DNA of 22,541 nucleotides, from the NCBI GenBank assembly GCA_964569385.1, contig CAZMUM010000059.1:1-22541 (forward strand), in the 5' to 3' direction. The notes under the pieces are model-generated. The model worked only from the letters and a program-made list of their open reading frames with translations, ran no database searches and was not told the DNA's origin. This DNA is from JAADHX01 sp964569385. GTDB lineage: Bacteria; Actinomycetota; Acidimicrobiia; Acidimicrobiales; Poriferisodalaceae. Every line of letters starts with the position of its first letter. The stretch's first letter is position 1. A program made the translations under genes and the position numbers. Below are positions 13,435 to 22,073 of the stretch, in pieces.

Positions 13435-16260
13435 ATGGCTGGCGAAACTGCGGACTATGTCGCACCCGAACAACGCGCACGAATCGAGATCGACGCGCAG
13501 CTCGCCGCGTGTGGATGGGCAGTGCAGGACTACAAGCACGCGGCTATCGCCGCAGCCCAGGGCGTCGCTGTTCGCGAGGTGCCGACTGAGGCGGGCCCGG
13601 CCGACTACGTGCTCTTCGTTGACAGACAAGCCGTCGGCGTGATCGAGGCCAAGAGGGTCGGCACAACGCTCACCGGTGTCGAGTGGCAGACACACAAGTA
13701 CCAGACCAACTTCCCCGATGAACTCCCGGCGTTCCTCGTCGACGGAGCCCTGCCGTTCGGCTACGAGTCCACCGGAACCGAGACCCGCTTTACCTGCGGG
13801 CTCGATCCCGACCCCACATCGAGGCGAGTCTTCACCTTCCATCGACCCGAAGCCCTGGCTCGCTGGCATGATGACCACATCAACGTCCCGGGTCATGCCA
13901 CCCTGCGAGGAGGCGTTCAGCTCCTGCCTGACCTCGACCCGGCAGGTTTGTGGCCCGCCCAGGAAGTGACGATTCGCAATCTCGAACAGTCGCTGAAAGA
14001 GAACCGGCCCCGGGCGCTGATCCAGATGGCGACCGGTTCGGGCAAGACGTTCACCGCGGCCAACATCTCCTACCGGCTTCTCCGCCACGCTGGCGCCAAG
14101 CGGATCCTGTTTTTGGTTGACAGAGGCAACTTGGGCAAGCAGACGATCAAGGAGTTCCAAGGGTTCGACACGCCTGATGACGGCCGCAAGTTCACCGAGC
14201 TCTACAACGCCCGACGGCTCACTTCGTCTGATCTCAACATGGCCGACGAATCAGCCACCAAGGTGCACGTCTCGACGATCCAGCGGATCTACTCGATCCT
14301 CCGAGGCGAGGAACTCGACGATGAACTCGATGAGAAGTCTGGTTTCGACATGGCCCCGGAGCGGCCTGTCGACGTGGTCTACAACCCAGTCGTGCCGATC
14401 GACTCCTACGACGTGATCATCGTCGACGAATGCCACCGCTCCATCTATGGCGTGTGGCGCCAGGTCCTCGAGTACTTCGATGCCTTCCTCATCGGGCTCA
14501 CCGCCACACCCGGCAAGCAGACCTTCGGCTTCTTCGATCAGAATCTGGTCATGGAATACGGCCACGAAGAAGCCGTTGCCGATCGGGTGAACGTTGACTT
14601 CGACGTGTTTCGCATTCGTACCGAGATCAGCGAAGCCGGCGGTACCGTAGACGCCGGAATGGTCACCGAGTTCCGTGATCGTGAGACGCGCGAGCAGCGC
14701 TTCGACCGCATAGACGAAGACCTCGACTACGACGCCAAGGACCTCGACCGCAAGGTCGTCGCCAAGGACCAGATCCGCACCATCATCCGTACCCTTCGCG
14801 ACTCGATGCCAACCATGTTCCCTGACCGCATCGTGTTGGACAACGGACGGCTGAAACACGTCCCCAAGACCCTGATCTTCGCTAAGGACGATAGCCACGC
14901 CGACGACATCGTGCAGATCGTGCGCGAGGAGTTCGGTCTGTCGAACATGGGGGCGGTGAAGATCACTTACAAGGCCGCCGAGTCCGGCCACAAACCAGAC
15001 GATCTCCTCCAACAGTTCCGCACCGGCTACGACACCCGCGTTGCGGTCACCGTCGACATGATTGCGACGGGCACCGACGTGAAACCCATCGAGTGTGTCG
15101 TGTTCATGCGCATGGTCAAGAGCCGCAACTTCTTCGAACAGATGAAGGGCCGCGGTGTTCGGATCATCAACGACGACGACCTGCGCATCGTCACCCCTGA
15201 CGCCACCGCCAAAGACCACTTCGTGCTCGTTGACGCGGTCGGTGTCACCGAAACCACGCTGCACGACACGGTCCCGCTAGAACGCAAACACGGCGTCGGG
15301 TTCGACAAGCTCCTCAACCAGATCGGCCTCGGCGTCACTGACGAAGCCGTCGTGTCGTCGGTCGCGTCACGTCTCGCTCGGCTCGACAAACGAATCAGCG
15401 ACCCCGATCGAGCCGAACTCGAAACCGTGGCCGGGGTCAGCCTCACCGAACTCGCCCACCAACTCGTCGAGGCCCTCGACCCCGACCGCCACCACACCGC
15501 CGCCCAAGACGCCACGGGAGCGACCGACCCCAACGCCGACCAGGTGGCCGCTGCCCGTAAGCAGCTGGTGGAAGCCGCGTTGCAACCGCTCGCCGGTAAC
15601 TCCCAGCTGCGCGAGAAACTCGTCGAAGTCCGACGCAGCTACGAACAGATCATCGACGCCGCCTCTAAAGACAAGATCATCTCCGGCGAGTTCTCCAAAG
15701 ATGCCACCGACCGAGCCCGCACCACCATCGAATCGTTCCGCCAATTCCTCGACGACAACAAGGGGGAGATCACCGCCCTCCAGATCCTCTACAACCAGCC
15801 CTACGCCGGCGGCCTCGCCTACGGCGACATCCGAGAACTCGCCAACGCCATCGGCCGCCCACCCCGAAGCTGGACCGCCGATGCACTCTGGCAGGCCTAT
15901 GAAGCCCTCGACGCCGCCAAGGTCCGCGGATCAGGCCACCGCATCAACACCGACCTCGTCAGCCTCGTCCGCTACGCCCTCGGCAACACCGACGAACTCG
16001 TCGCATACCCCGACCTCGTCAACGAACGCTTCGACACCTGGCTCCTCCAACAAGACAACGCCGACCGCACCTTCACCGAAGACCAACTCGCCTACCTCAA
16101 CATGATCAAGGACCACATCGCCGCCAGCCTCACCATCACGCCGCGAGACCTCACCGAAGCCCCATTTAGCGAACACGGCGGCCTCGGCCGAGCCCGCGAC
16201 CTCTTCGGCGACCAACTCAACCCCCTACTCGACGAACTCACCCAGGCCCTCGCCGCATGA
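13435..16260 (+). CDS. hsdR: Type I restriction enzyme, R (restriction/translocase) subunit
   Basis: A 941-residue HsdR. The N-terminal PD-(D/E)xK nuclease has D57, E71-x-K73 (ADYVLFVD...GVIEAKR) and the type I-specific Q85-xxx-Y89 motif (QTHKY). The SF2 motor has Walker A ATGSGKT (199-205), DECH (331-334) and LTATPGK (355-361). A second RecA fold ends in MIATGTDVKP and QMKGRGVR. A helical C-terminal part docks on the methyltransferase. ATGs at 13408, 13426 and 13435 share the frame. I chose 13435 because the predicted transcription start is near 13420 and GGAG lies at 13428-13431, but its spacing is short, so 13426 is possible. The stop overlaps hsdS (ATGA). The subunit translocates DNA and cuts unmodified DNA in the R2M2S complex. 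Confidence 0.93.
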   Translation: MAGETADYVAPEQRARIEIDAQLAACGWAVQDYKHAAIAAAQGVAVREVPTEAGPADYVLFVDRQAVGVIEAKRVGTTLTGVEWQTHKYQTNFPDELPAFLVDGALPFGYESTGTETRFTCGLDPDPTSRRVFTFHRPEALARWHDDHINVPGHATLRGGVQLLPDLDPAGLWPAQEVTIRNLEQSLKENRPRALIQMATGSGKTFTAANISYRLLRHAGAKRILFLVDRGNLGKQTIKEFQGFDTPDDGRKFTELYNARRLTSSDLNMADESATKVHVSTIQRIYSILRGEELDDELDEKSGFDMAPERPVDVVYNPVVPIDSYDVIIVDECHRSIYGVWRQVLEYFDAFLIGLTATPGKQTFGFFDQNLVMEYGHEEAVADRVNVDFDVFRIRTEISEAGGTVDAGMVTEFRDRETREQRFDRIDEDLDYDAKDLDRKVVAKDQIRTIIRTLRDSMPTMFPDRIVLDNGRLKHVPKTLIFAKDDSHADDIVQIVREEFGLSNMGAVKITYKAAESGHKPDDLLQQFRTGYDTRVAVTVDMIATGTDVKPIECVVFMRMVKSRNFFEQMKGRGVRIINDDDLRIVTPDATAKDHFVLVDAVGVTETTLHDTVPLERKHGVGFDKLLNQIGLGVTDEAVVSSVASRLARLDKRISDPDRAELETVAGVSLTELAHQLVEALDPDRHHTAAQDATGATDPNADQVAAARKQLVEAALQPLAGNSQLREKLVEVRRSYEQIIDAASKDKIISGEFSKDATDRARTTIESFRQFLDDNKGEITALQILYNQPYAGGLAYGDIRELANAIGRPPRSWTADALWQAYEALDAAKVRGSGHRINTDLVSLVRYALGNTDELVAYPDLVNERFDTWLLQQDNADRTFTEDQLAYLNMIKDHIAASLTITPRDLTEAPFSEHGGLGRARDLFGDQLNPLLDELTQALAA

Positions 16261-17594
16261 GCGAGCAACTACCGACTGGATGGGAATGGGCGACGATCGA
16301 CGATCTGCTTGCGACCCAACAGGACGGAAGAACGATCCATCAAGGCTGGAGCCCCAAGTGCGAATCAACTCCCGCACCCGTTGACGCCTGGGGCGTCCTG
16401 AAGACGACCGCGATCCAGCCCGGTGAGTTCCAGCCGCAACACAATAAGGAGCTGCCGACCTCGAAGGAACCGCGACTGCCACTTGAGGTCGCCGAAGGTG
16501 ACCTCCTCCTTACGTGCGCTGGGCCAAGATCGCGATGTGGTGTTGCTGCTCTGGTCCGGCGAGCTCGCCCAAAATTACTCATCTCAGGGAAGATGTATCG
16601 GCTGCGCTTCGACCGGAAGCATGTGCTTCCGGAGTACATAGAGGCGTATCTGCTGTCCGCTGAGGCTTGGGCGTTCATCGATGGACTGAAGACAGGTGGG
16701 AATGAGAGTGGGCTGAACCTCACGCAGACGAGGTTCCGTACGTTGCCAGTTCCGTTCGCCCCGCGGCCGGAGCAAGAGCGGATCGTTACCGCCATTGAAG
16801 AACACCTGTCGGGCCTCGACGCGGCTGGGCAATCGATCAAAACTGTGACAGAACACCTCCGCTCCTTTCGAGAAGCTATCGAAGTCCGAATGCTAGGAGC
16901 CGAGCGCGTCAGGGTGCCCCTCGGGGAACTCGCAGAATTGGTGACAGACGGCGACCACCGTCCGCCGCCCCGCGTGCCCGAGGGGGTTCCGCACCTCACT
17001 GCGAAACACATACGACATGGGCTGATCAGTTTCGAGAACTGCACATACGTGAGTGAGGATGGCTATCGCCAGACGGCCGCTCGCTACGAGCCCCAAGCTC
17101 GAGATGTCATCGTCACATGCGTTGGAACCGTGGGCGAGGTCGCCGTTGTGCCTCCTGGCGTCCGATTCAGCGCAGATCGAAATCTGGCTGCGATCCGCAT
17201 GCCCAGGAGTTCGGAAGTGGAACCCGAGTGGATTGCGGCAGTGCTCGCGACGTCCCAGTATCGCCGACTAATGACGACGTCATCGGGATCTACAGCGCAA
17301 CCACATCTCTATCTGAAGGACCTGCGCCAGCTGCCGGTCCCTGTTCCGCGCCCTGGTGAGCAGATACAGGTGCTCGCCGAAATAGCGGAATTTGATCATC
17401 TGATGAGTCGTGTGCGAGATGCATGCGCGGCTGCGCAGCGCCGGAGCGCCGACCTCCGTCGCTCGATCCTCGCTGCTGCATTCTCGGGTCAACTCATCGC
17501 TCAGGATCCCGCAGATGAACCCGCCTCCGTCTTGCTCCAACGGATCGCGGCTGAGCGGCCATCCCCGAAGACTCGAAGGAAGACGTCCGCATGA
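16257..17594 (+). CDS. hsdS: Type I restriction enzyme, S (specificity) subunit
   Basis: A 445-residue HsdS with two target-recognition domains, about 1-175 and 222-375. Each is followed by a conserved helical spacer: RPEQERIVTAIEEHLSGLDA at about 178-197, and GEQIQVLAEIAEFDHLMSRV in the second half. RSILAAAFSGQL near 415-425 is the typical end of the distal repeat. The subunit sets the bipartite sequence recognised by the enzyme; the target cannot be read from the protein. The gene overlaps both neighbours by ATGA, so R, S and M are made from one transcript. Full length, no sign of shuffling or an extra half-subunit nearby. Confidence 0.92.
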   Translation: MSEQLPTGWEWATIDDLLATQQDGRTIHQGWSPKCESTPAPVDAWGVLKTTAIQPGEFQPQHNKELPTSKEPRLPLEVAEGDLLLTCAGPRSRCGVAALVRRARPKLLISGKMYRLRFDRKHVLPEYIEAYLLSAEAWAFIDGLKTGGNESGLNLTQTRFRTLPVPFAPRPEQERIVTAIEEHLSGLDAAGQSIKTVTEHLRSFREAIEVRMLGAERVRVPLGELAELVTDGDHRPPPRVPEGVPHLTAKHIRHGLISFENCTYVSEDGYRQTAARYEPQARDVIVTCVGTVGEVAVVPPGVRFSADRNLAAIRMPRSSEVEPEWIAAVLATSQYRRLMTTSSGSTAQPHLYLKDLRQLPVPVPRPGEQIQVLAEIAEFDHLMSRVRDACAAAQRRSADLRRSILAAAFSGQLIAQDPADEPASVLLQRIAAERPSPKTRRKTSA

Positions 17595-19057
17595 GTTCAG
17601 ACCCGAAGGCCCTCGTTCAGAAGCTGTGGGACTTCTGCGACATCCTCCGCGACGACGGCTTGTCGTACGGCGACTACCTCGAGCAACTCACGTATCTGCT
17701 GTTCTTGAAGATGGCCGATGAGCAGTACGAGCTGCTCGGAGAGGAGCGGGTGGTGCCTGAGGGCTTCGACTGGCCGTCGTTGCTGAGCCGGTCCGGGGCC
17801 GATCTTGAGGTTCACTACAACGAGATCCTCACCAAGCTCGGCACCAGCGACGACATGTTGGGCGTGGTGTTCCGCAAGGCTCGGAACAAGGTCCAGAACC
17901 CGGCCAAGCTCGAACTGCTGATCAAGGATTTCATCGACGACCACGAGTGGCTCAGCCTCGACGCCGATCTCAAGGGCGACGCCTACGAGGGCCTGATCGA
18001 AAAGACCGCCCGTGAAGGTGCGAGGGGAGCGGGGCAGTACTTCACGCCCCGTGCGCTGATCTCGGCGATGGTCGATGTGATGCAGCCGGAGCCGTCGGAT
18101 CGGATCTGCGATCCGGCGTGTGGCACCGGCGGGTTCTTCCTCGGTGCCTATGAGTCGATCGTGAAGCGGTTCTCGCCGCTCGATCCCGATCAGCGCGACC
18201 ACCTTCGCTCGGGCGCGTTCACGGGTTGGGAGATCGCCGAGCTTCCGGCTCGGCTGTGTGCGATGAACATGTTGTTGCACGGTATCGAGAGCCCCGAGTC
18301 CGACTCGCCTGTCCACGTCGACGACGCGCTGCGCGACGACCCGGGTGTGCGGTTCGACATGGTGTTGTCCAATCCGCCGTTCGGACGCTCGTCGTCGGAC
18401 AGCTACGAGCGGGAGAACTTCTGGACCACAACCCGCAACAAGCAGCTCAACTTCGTGCAGCACATCGTCGGCCTGCTCAAGGTCGGTGGCACCGCCGCGG
18501 TGGTCGTGCCCGACAATGTGTTGTTCGAGGCCGGTTCCGGTGAGATCATCCGCCGCCGGTTATTGCATGACTGCGAGGTCCACACGCTGTTGCGGCTGCC
18601 GACGGGGATCTTCTACGCCCAGGGCGTGAAGGCCAACGTGTTGTTCTTCGAACGCCGTGAAGGCGCCGAGCATCCGTGGACCCGGGATCTGTGGGTCTAC
18701 GACCTTCGCACCAACAAACACTTCACGCTCAAGCAGAGCCCGATCACCCGGGCCGATCTTGACGACTTCGTCGACTGCTACAAGCCCGGTGAGCGGCATC
18801 AGCGGGTTGAGTCGGAGCGGTTCAAGAAGTACACCTACGACGAACTTATCGAGCGCGACAAGGTCAGCCTCGACGTGTTCTGGCTCCGCGACGAGAGTCT
18901 CGAAGACACCGAGAACCTCCCGGCCCCCGGCGTCATCGCCGCCGAGATTGTCGAAGACCTCGAAGCCGCCCTCGAAGAATTCCGCGCGCTGGCGGAGAGT
19001 CTTGCCCACGTCGGCGTCGGCGTAGAGGGCATGGTTGAGGAGGAGGGCGTCGAATGA
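17591..19057 (+). CDS. hsdM: Type I restriction enzyme, M (DNA adenine methyltransferase) subunit
   Basis: A 488-residue N6-adenine methyltransferase. The N-terminal HsdM domain (about 5-130, with SYGDYLEQLTYLLFLKMADE) precedes the GQYFTPR motif (148-154). SAM-binding motif I is DPACGTGGF (174-182) and catalytic motif IV is NPPF (261-264), both intact. The length fits the family. With two copies plus HsdS it forms the modification enzyme, and with HsdR the restriction complex. It is last in the operon; the gap to the next gene is 60 bp. The order R-S-M differs from the R-M-S order of the classical enteric loci. Confidence 0.95.
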   Translation: MSSDPKALVQKLWDFCDILRDDGLSYGDYLEQLTYLLFLKMADEQYELLGEERVVPEGFDWPSLLSRSGADLEVHYNEILTKLGTSDDMLGVVFRKARNKVQNPAKLELLIKDFIDDHEWLSLDADLKGDAYEGLIEKTAREGARGAGQYFTPRALISAMVDVMQPEPSDRICDPACGTGGFFLGAYESIVKRFSPLDPDQRDHLRSGAFTGWEIAELPARLCAMNMLLHGIESPESDSPVHVDDALRDDPGVRFDMVLSNPPFGRSSSDSYERENFWTTTRNKQLNFVQHIVGLLKVGGTAAVVVPDNVLFEAGSGEIIRRRLLHDCEVHTLLRLPTGIFYAQGVKANVLFFERREGAEHPWTRDLWVYDLRTNKHFTLKQSPITRADLDDFVDCYKPGERHQRVESERFKKYTYDELIERDKVSLDVFWLRDESLEDTENLPAPGVIAAEIVEDLEAALEEFRALAESLAHVGVGVEGMVEEEGVE

Positions 19058-19117
19058 GACCGTCACACCCCGTCCGTACGATGAACATGTATGGCGATAG
19101 CACAGGAGCGAGCGGTC

Positions 19118-19867
19118 ATGGCTGACCGATCCGGGATCGAATGGACAGAGGTGACCTGGAACCCGACCACGGGCTGCGACAAGACGTCCCCGGGCTGCGA
19201 CAACTGCTACGCGCTGACACTATCGAAACGACTCCGGGCCATGGGTCAGGCCAAGTACCAGAACGACGGTGATCCGAGGACGAGCGGCCCAGGCTTTGCT
19301 CTCACGCTGCATCCGGACACGTTGGCAGCGCCGCTCAGTTGGAAATCGCCGAGAGTGATCTTCGTGAATTCGATGAGTGACCTGTTCCACCCCGAAGTGC
19401 CACTTGATTTCATCCAACGAGTGTTCGCGGTCATGGCTGAGACGCCACAGCACACCTACCAGGTGCTCACGAAGCGCTCGAAGCGGCTCGCCTCCGTAGC
19501 GGACGACCTCGACTGGCCGGCCAATGTCTGGATGGGCGTTAGCGTTGAGACCCAGCGCTACGCCTTCCGGCTCGATCACCTGCGATCGGTCGATGCGGCC
19601 GTCCGTTTCGTCAGTGCCGAGCCACTTCTCGGGCCGCTGCCCGAGCTCGACCTTTCCTCGATCGACTGGCTCATCGCCGGAGGCGAGAGTGGGCCCAACG
19701 CCCGCTCCATGGACGAGGTGTGGGTTCGTGACCTCCGGGACCAGTGTGGCGCTGTAGGTGTGGCCTTCTTCTTCAAGCAATGGGGCGGCAGAACCCCCAA
19801 GGCCGGCGGTCGAGAGTTGGATGGTGCGCTTCATGACGAGATGCCGCTCGTCGGCGCGGCGGGGTAG
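19118..19867 (+). CDS. Phage Gp37/Gp68-family (DUF5131) three-Cys-motif protein
   Basis: A 249-residue member of the Gp37/Gp68 family, seen from IEWTEVTWNPTTGC at the N-terminus and the signature C20-x6-C27-x2-C30 (GCDKTSPGCDNCYA). This motif resembles, but is not identical to, the radical-SAM iron-sulfur site. NSMSDLFHPEVP (84-95), then VLTKRSKRL and GVSVETQ, are also typical, as is GGESGPNAR at 188-196. The start at 19118 has GGAG 9 nt upstream; ATG 19091 is an alternative. The gene for partner TcmP starts 13 bp downstream, the known pairing of this family. The reaction is not established; a radical-SAM-like role on nucleic acid is a hypothesis. Confidence 0.88.
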   Translation: MADRSGIEWTEVTWNPTTGCDKTSPGCDNCYALTLSKRLRAMGQAKYQNDGDPRTSGPGFALTLHPDTLAAPLSWKSPRVIFVNSMSDLFHPEVPLDFIQRVFAVMAETPQHTYQVLTKRSKRLASVADDLDWPANVWMGVSVETQRYAFRLDHLRSVDAAVRFVSAEPLLGPLPELDLSSIDWLIAGGESGPNARSMDEVWVRDLRDQCGAVGVAFFFKQWGGRTPKAGGRELDGALHDEMPLVGAAG

Positions 19868-19880
19868 GGGCGAGGTCGAC

Positions 19881-20882
19881 ATGGCGGGCCGTGCTTGGGG
19901 TATCTGGACGAAGGGCAAGCTGGACGTTCTTCGCCAGTATCTCGACGCCTTCACGACAACCACCAAGAACAAGGCGACCGAGACGATCTACCTCGACACG
20001 TTCGCTGGTGAGGCGGAGAACAAGGACCGACTGACTGATGAGCCCCTCGATGGCTCAGCGAGAATTGCGCTGTCCGTCAGCGATCCGCCGTTCACCCGTC
20101 TCCGGTTTTTTGAGACGGACCGCAACGCCGCAACCCTCGAGGCTGTCCTCCGGCGTGACTTCCCTCTCAGGGACCTCGAGGTTCGTGGAGGGGACTCCAA
20201 TGAACTCGTACCGATCGAGCTCGGACGGCTCAAGCACCTGAACTGGGCTCCAACCTTCGCCTTCATTGATCCGAACGGCATGGAGGCGGAATGGCGCACT
20301 CTTGTGGCACTCGCAGAGTTCAAGAAGGGCCGCAAGTGGAAGGCCGAGCTCTTCTATCTGTTCTCGCCGCCGATGTTTCAACGCCTACTTCGCGTCGACG
20401 GCAGCGAGGTCCGGCCCCAGGACAGGGACGTGATCAGCGCGGTGTTCGGAACAGCTGACTGGGAGCACATCTACCAGGCCCGCCTGAACGATGAGATCGA
20501 GCCTGCGCAAGCGCGCGACGAGTACCTGAATCTGATGCGTTGGCGGATGGAATCCGTCCTCGGTTATGAGTGGACGCACCCGCTGGAGGTGCGCAACGAG
20601 GTCGGCCGCGTCATCTACTACATGATCTTCGCCACCGATCATCCCGTCGGTCACGAGATCATGAGCAAGGTATACGCGGCGGCCGCGGCCGAGTTCCCAG
20701 CAATGCGGGAAGCGGCTCGCCGACTCCGCAGGGCGATTCAGGATGAGCCGGCGTCGCTCTTCGATGCTGAACAGCTCCTCGCTCTCGACGCTCCGATTCA
20801 ACCCGGGGAGCAGTTCTACGAGCATGAGTCACCATCGACCCCCTGGTTCATCGTCGACGGATCCGATGGTGATGGTGTATGA
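19881..20882 (+). CDS. tcmP: Three-Cys-motif partner protein TcmP
   Basis: A 333-residue TcmP. It opens with WTKGKLDVLRQYLDAF (9-24), then IYLDTFAGEA (36-45), which resembles motif I of SAM-dependent methyltransferases. FFETD (76-80) and FAFIDPNG (126-133) occupy the places of the acidic and DPP-like motifs. The C-terminal half is helical. GAGG lies 5 nt before ATG 19881; the open frame before it overlaps the preceding gene and is not used. The stop overlaps the next start (ATGA). TcmP genes are known to sit beside Gp37/Gp68 genes, and the two are thought to act together. Enzymatic activity is unproven; the methyltransferase-like fold is my reading of the motifs. Confidence 0.88.
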   Translation: MAGRAWGIWTKGKLDVLRQYLDAFTTTTKNKATETIYLDTFAGEAENKDRLTDEPLDGSARIALSVSDPPFTRLRFFETDRNAATLEAVLRRDFPLRDLEVRGGDSNELVPIELGRLKHLNWAPTFAFIDPNGMEAEWRTLVALAEFKKGRKWKAELFYLFSPPMFQRLLRVDGSEVRPQDRDVISAVFGTADWEHIYQARLNDEIEPAQARDEYLNLMRWRMESVLGYEWTHPLEVRNEVGRVIYYMIFATDHPVGHEIMSKVYAAAAAEFPAMREAARRLRRAIQDEPASLFDAEQLLALDAPIQPGEQFYEHESPSTPWFIVDGSDGDGV

Positions 20883-21991
20883 GTGGCTCAGGCGGCGACT
20901 CGAACGGAGGCGGGGATCATACCGAGGGACACCTCCCGGCTGGCGTCTCACTTGAAGACTTGGTCGAGGCCGTCCGTTCGTCGGGCTACCCCTTGCAGGG
21001 TCGGGTAGCAGATGCGGTTGGAGAGCTGGTTGGAGCGCCGATGGCGGCTGCAATCCACGAAGAGTGGAGGTACGTCGACGCCGAGTCCGGCCGGAGTCGT
21101 GCGATCGACGTGCGATGCGAGATCTTCCCGGAAACCACAGCCGACCTTGAGCGTGTCAGACCGTTCGTTGACCTCCTGATCGAATGCAAGTCGTCTGAAC
21201 TCCCGTGGCTCTTCTTCACGCGGCCAGGTAGCGGCCACACGGTTGCCTTACCTCGGATTGCTGGCCTCCCATCTGAGGAGCTACGAATCAGCGACCACAA
21301 GGGCGGGTCGTGGCGCCTTCCGGCGGTCCAGGCATGCGGGCTCATCGCGGAACCGTTCGTTCTCGACGCTGCGCCAAGTGCTGGTTCGTTCGCTCGCGTC
21401 CGCCGGAAGGGGAAGAAGCTCGAACTGAGTGGCACGGAAGGGTGGGAGAGCCTGACCTCGCCGCTCCTGAAGGCAGTTGACTACTTGTGCGAAGTTACGG
21501 CGCCGCCGGCAACGCTTCGAGCGTTTGATGCCCGGCTGGTGCTTCCTATCGCTGTCCTTGACGCCCCGATGTACCAGATCGGCTCGGATGCGAGCGGAAG
21601 CCCTCAGATCGAGCCGATCAGCTGGGTGCGCGTCGAACGTCATGAGACTCCGATACCAGGAAGCCATCCAACCCGACCGCGGCTGTCGTCGTTCGACGTG
21701 ATCCAGGTCGATGCGCTTTCGACCTACGTTCCGGAGGTGCTTAGCTTCGGCGACCAGTTTGTTCGCGCGGTGCGCCGGCACCAGCACTCGCTCGCCGACG
21801 GGCATGGATTCGTACCATCGATGGCAGATGGCTTTGACCATTCGCAGCTTCGGGGGCTCAGCGAGCTTGAACCATCGGTCCGCGCGCGGATGCGCGCGGC
21901 CGGACTCGGGACCTTTGCAGCCAGCTTCGTACGACCACCCATGCGAGGATGGCGTCATATGCGCCAGTGGAGTGCTCCTGGCCCGCGTTGA
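20879..21991 (+). CDS. Unrecognised protein with a plausible PD-(D/E)xK nuclease core
   Basis: A 370-residue protein without a family that I recognise. After a Gly/Ser-rich start, residues 25-60 form a helix (SLEDLVEAVRSSGYPLQGRV). A nuclease-like core follows: E61/E62, D77 (RAIDVRCE) and E102-x-K104 (VDLLIECKSS). This D...ExK order and the flanking strands fit restriction-endonuclease-like enzymes such as those that use IDVxA...vECK. The C-terminal 200 residues contain strand-rich segments and no other motif. It overlaps tcmP by ATGA and is therefore part of the three-Cys cassette. It may be the cutting arm of a modification-dependent or modification-sensitive system; that is inference. No Mrr-type recognition domain is evident. 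Confidence 0.6.
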   Translation: MSGSGGDSNGGGDHTEGHLPAGVSLEDLVEAVRSSGYPLQGRVADAVGELVGAPMAAAIHEEWRYVDAESGRSRAIDVRCEIFPETTADLERVRPFVDLLIECKSSELPWLFFTRPGSGHTVALPRIAGLPSEELRISDHKGGSWRLPAVQACGLIAEPFVLDAAPSAGSFARVRRKGKKLELSGTEGWESLTSPLLKAVDYLCEVTAPPATLRAFDARLVLPIAVLDAPMYQIGSDASGSPQIEPISWVRVERHETPIPGSHPTRPRLSSFDVIQVDALSTYVPEVLSFGDQFVRAVRRHQHSLADGHGFVPSMADGFDHSQLRGLSELEPSVRARMRAAGLGTFAASFVRPPMRGWRHMRQWSAPGPR

Positions 21992-22037
21992 TCCTTCTAG
22001 CCCGGCAGCGCTCGTGGTCTCTCAAGGCGCAATCCCG

Positions 22038-22066
22038 ACGACAGCTAGCGGCGGCTGCTCTACCGT
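22038..22066 (+). promoter_or_regulatory. Candidate promoter of the exonuclease gene
   Basis: ACGACA (22038-22043), 17 nt, then TACCGT (22061-22066), with ATG 7 nt further on. The spacing would give a leaderless mRNA. The -35 matches consensus at 4 of 6 positions. Confidence 0.35.
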
Positions 22067-22073
22067 CGAGGCC

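Noticed and set aside
14251..15264. Minus-strand open frame of 337 codons
   Set aside because: It is antisense to hsdR, where the helicase motifs prove the plus-strand frame.
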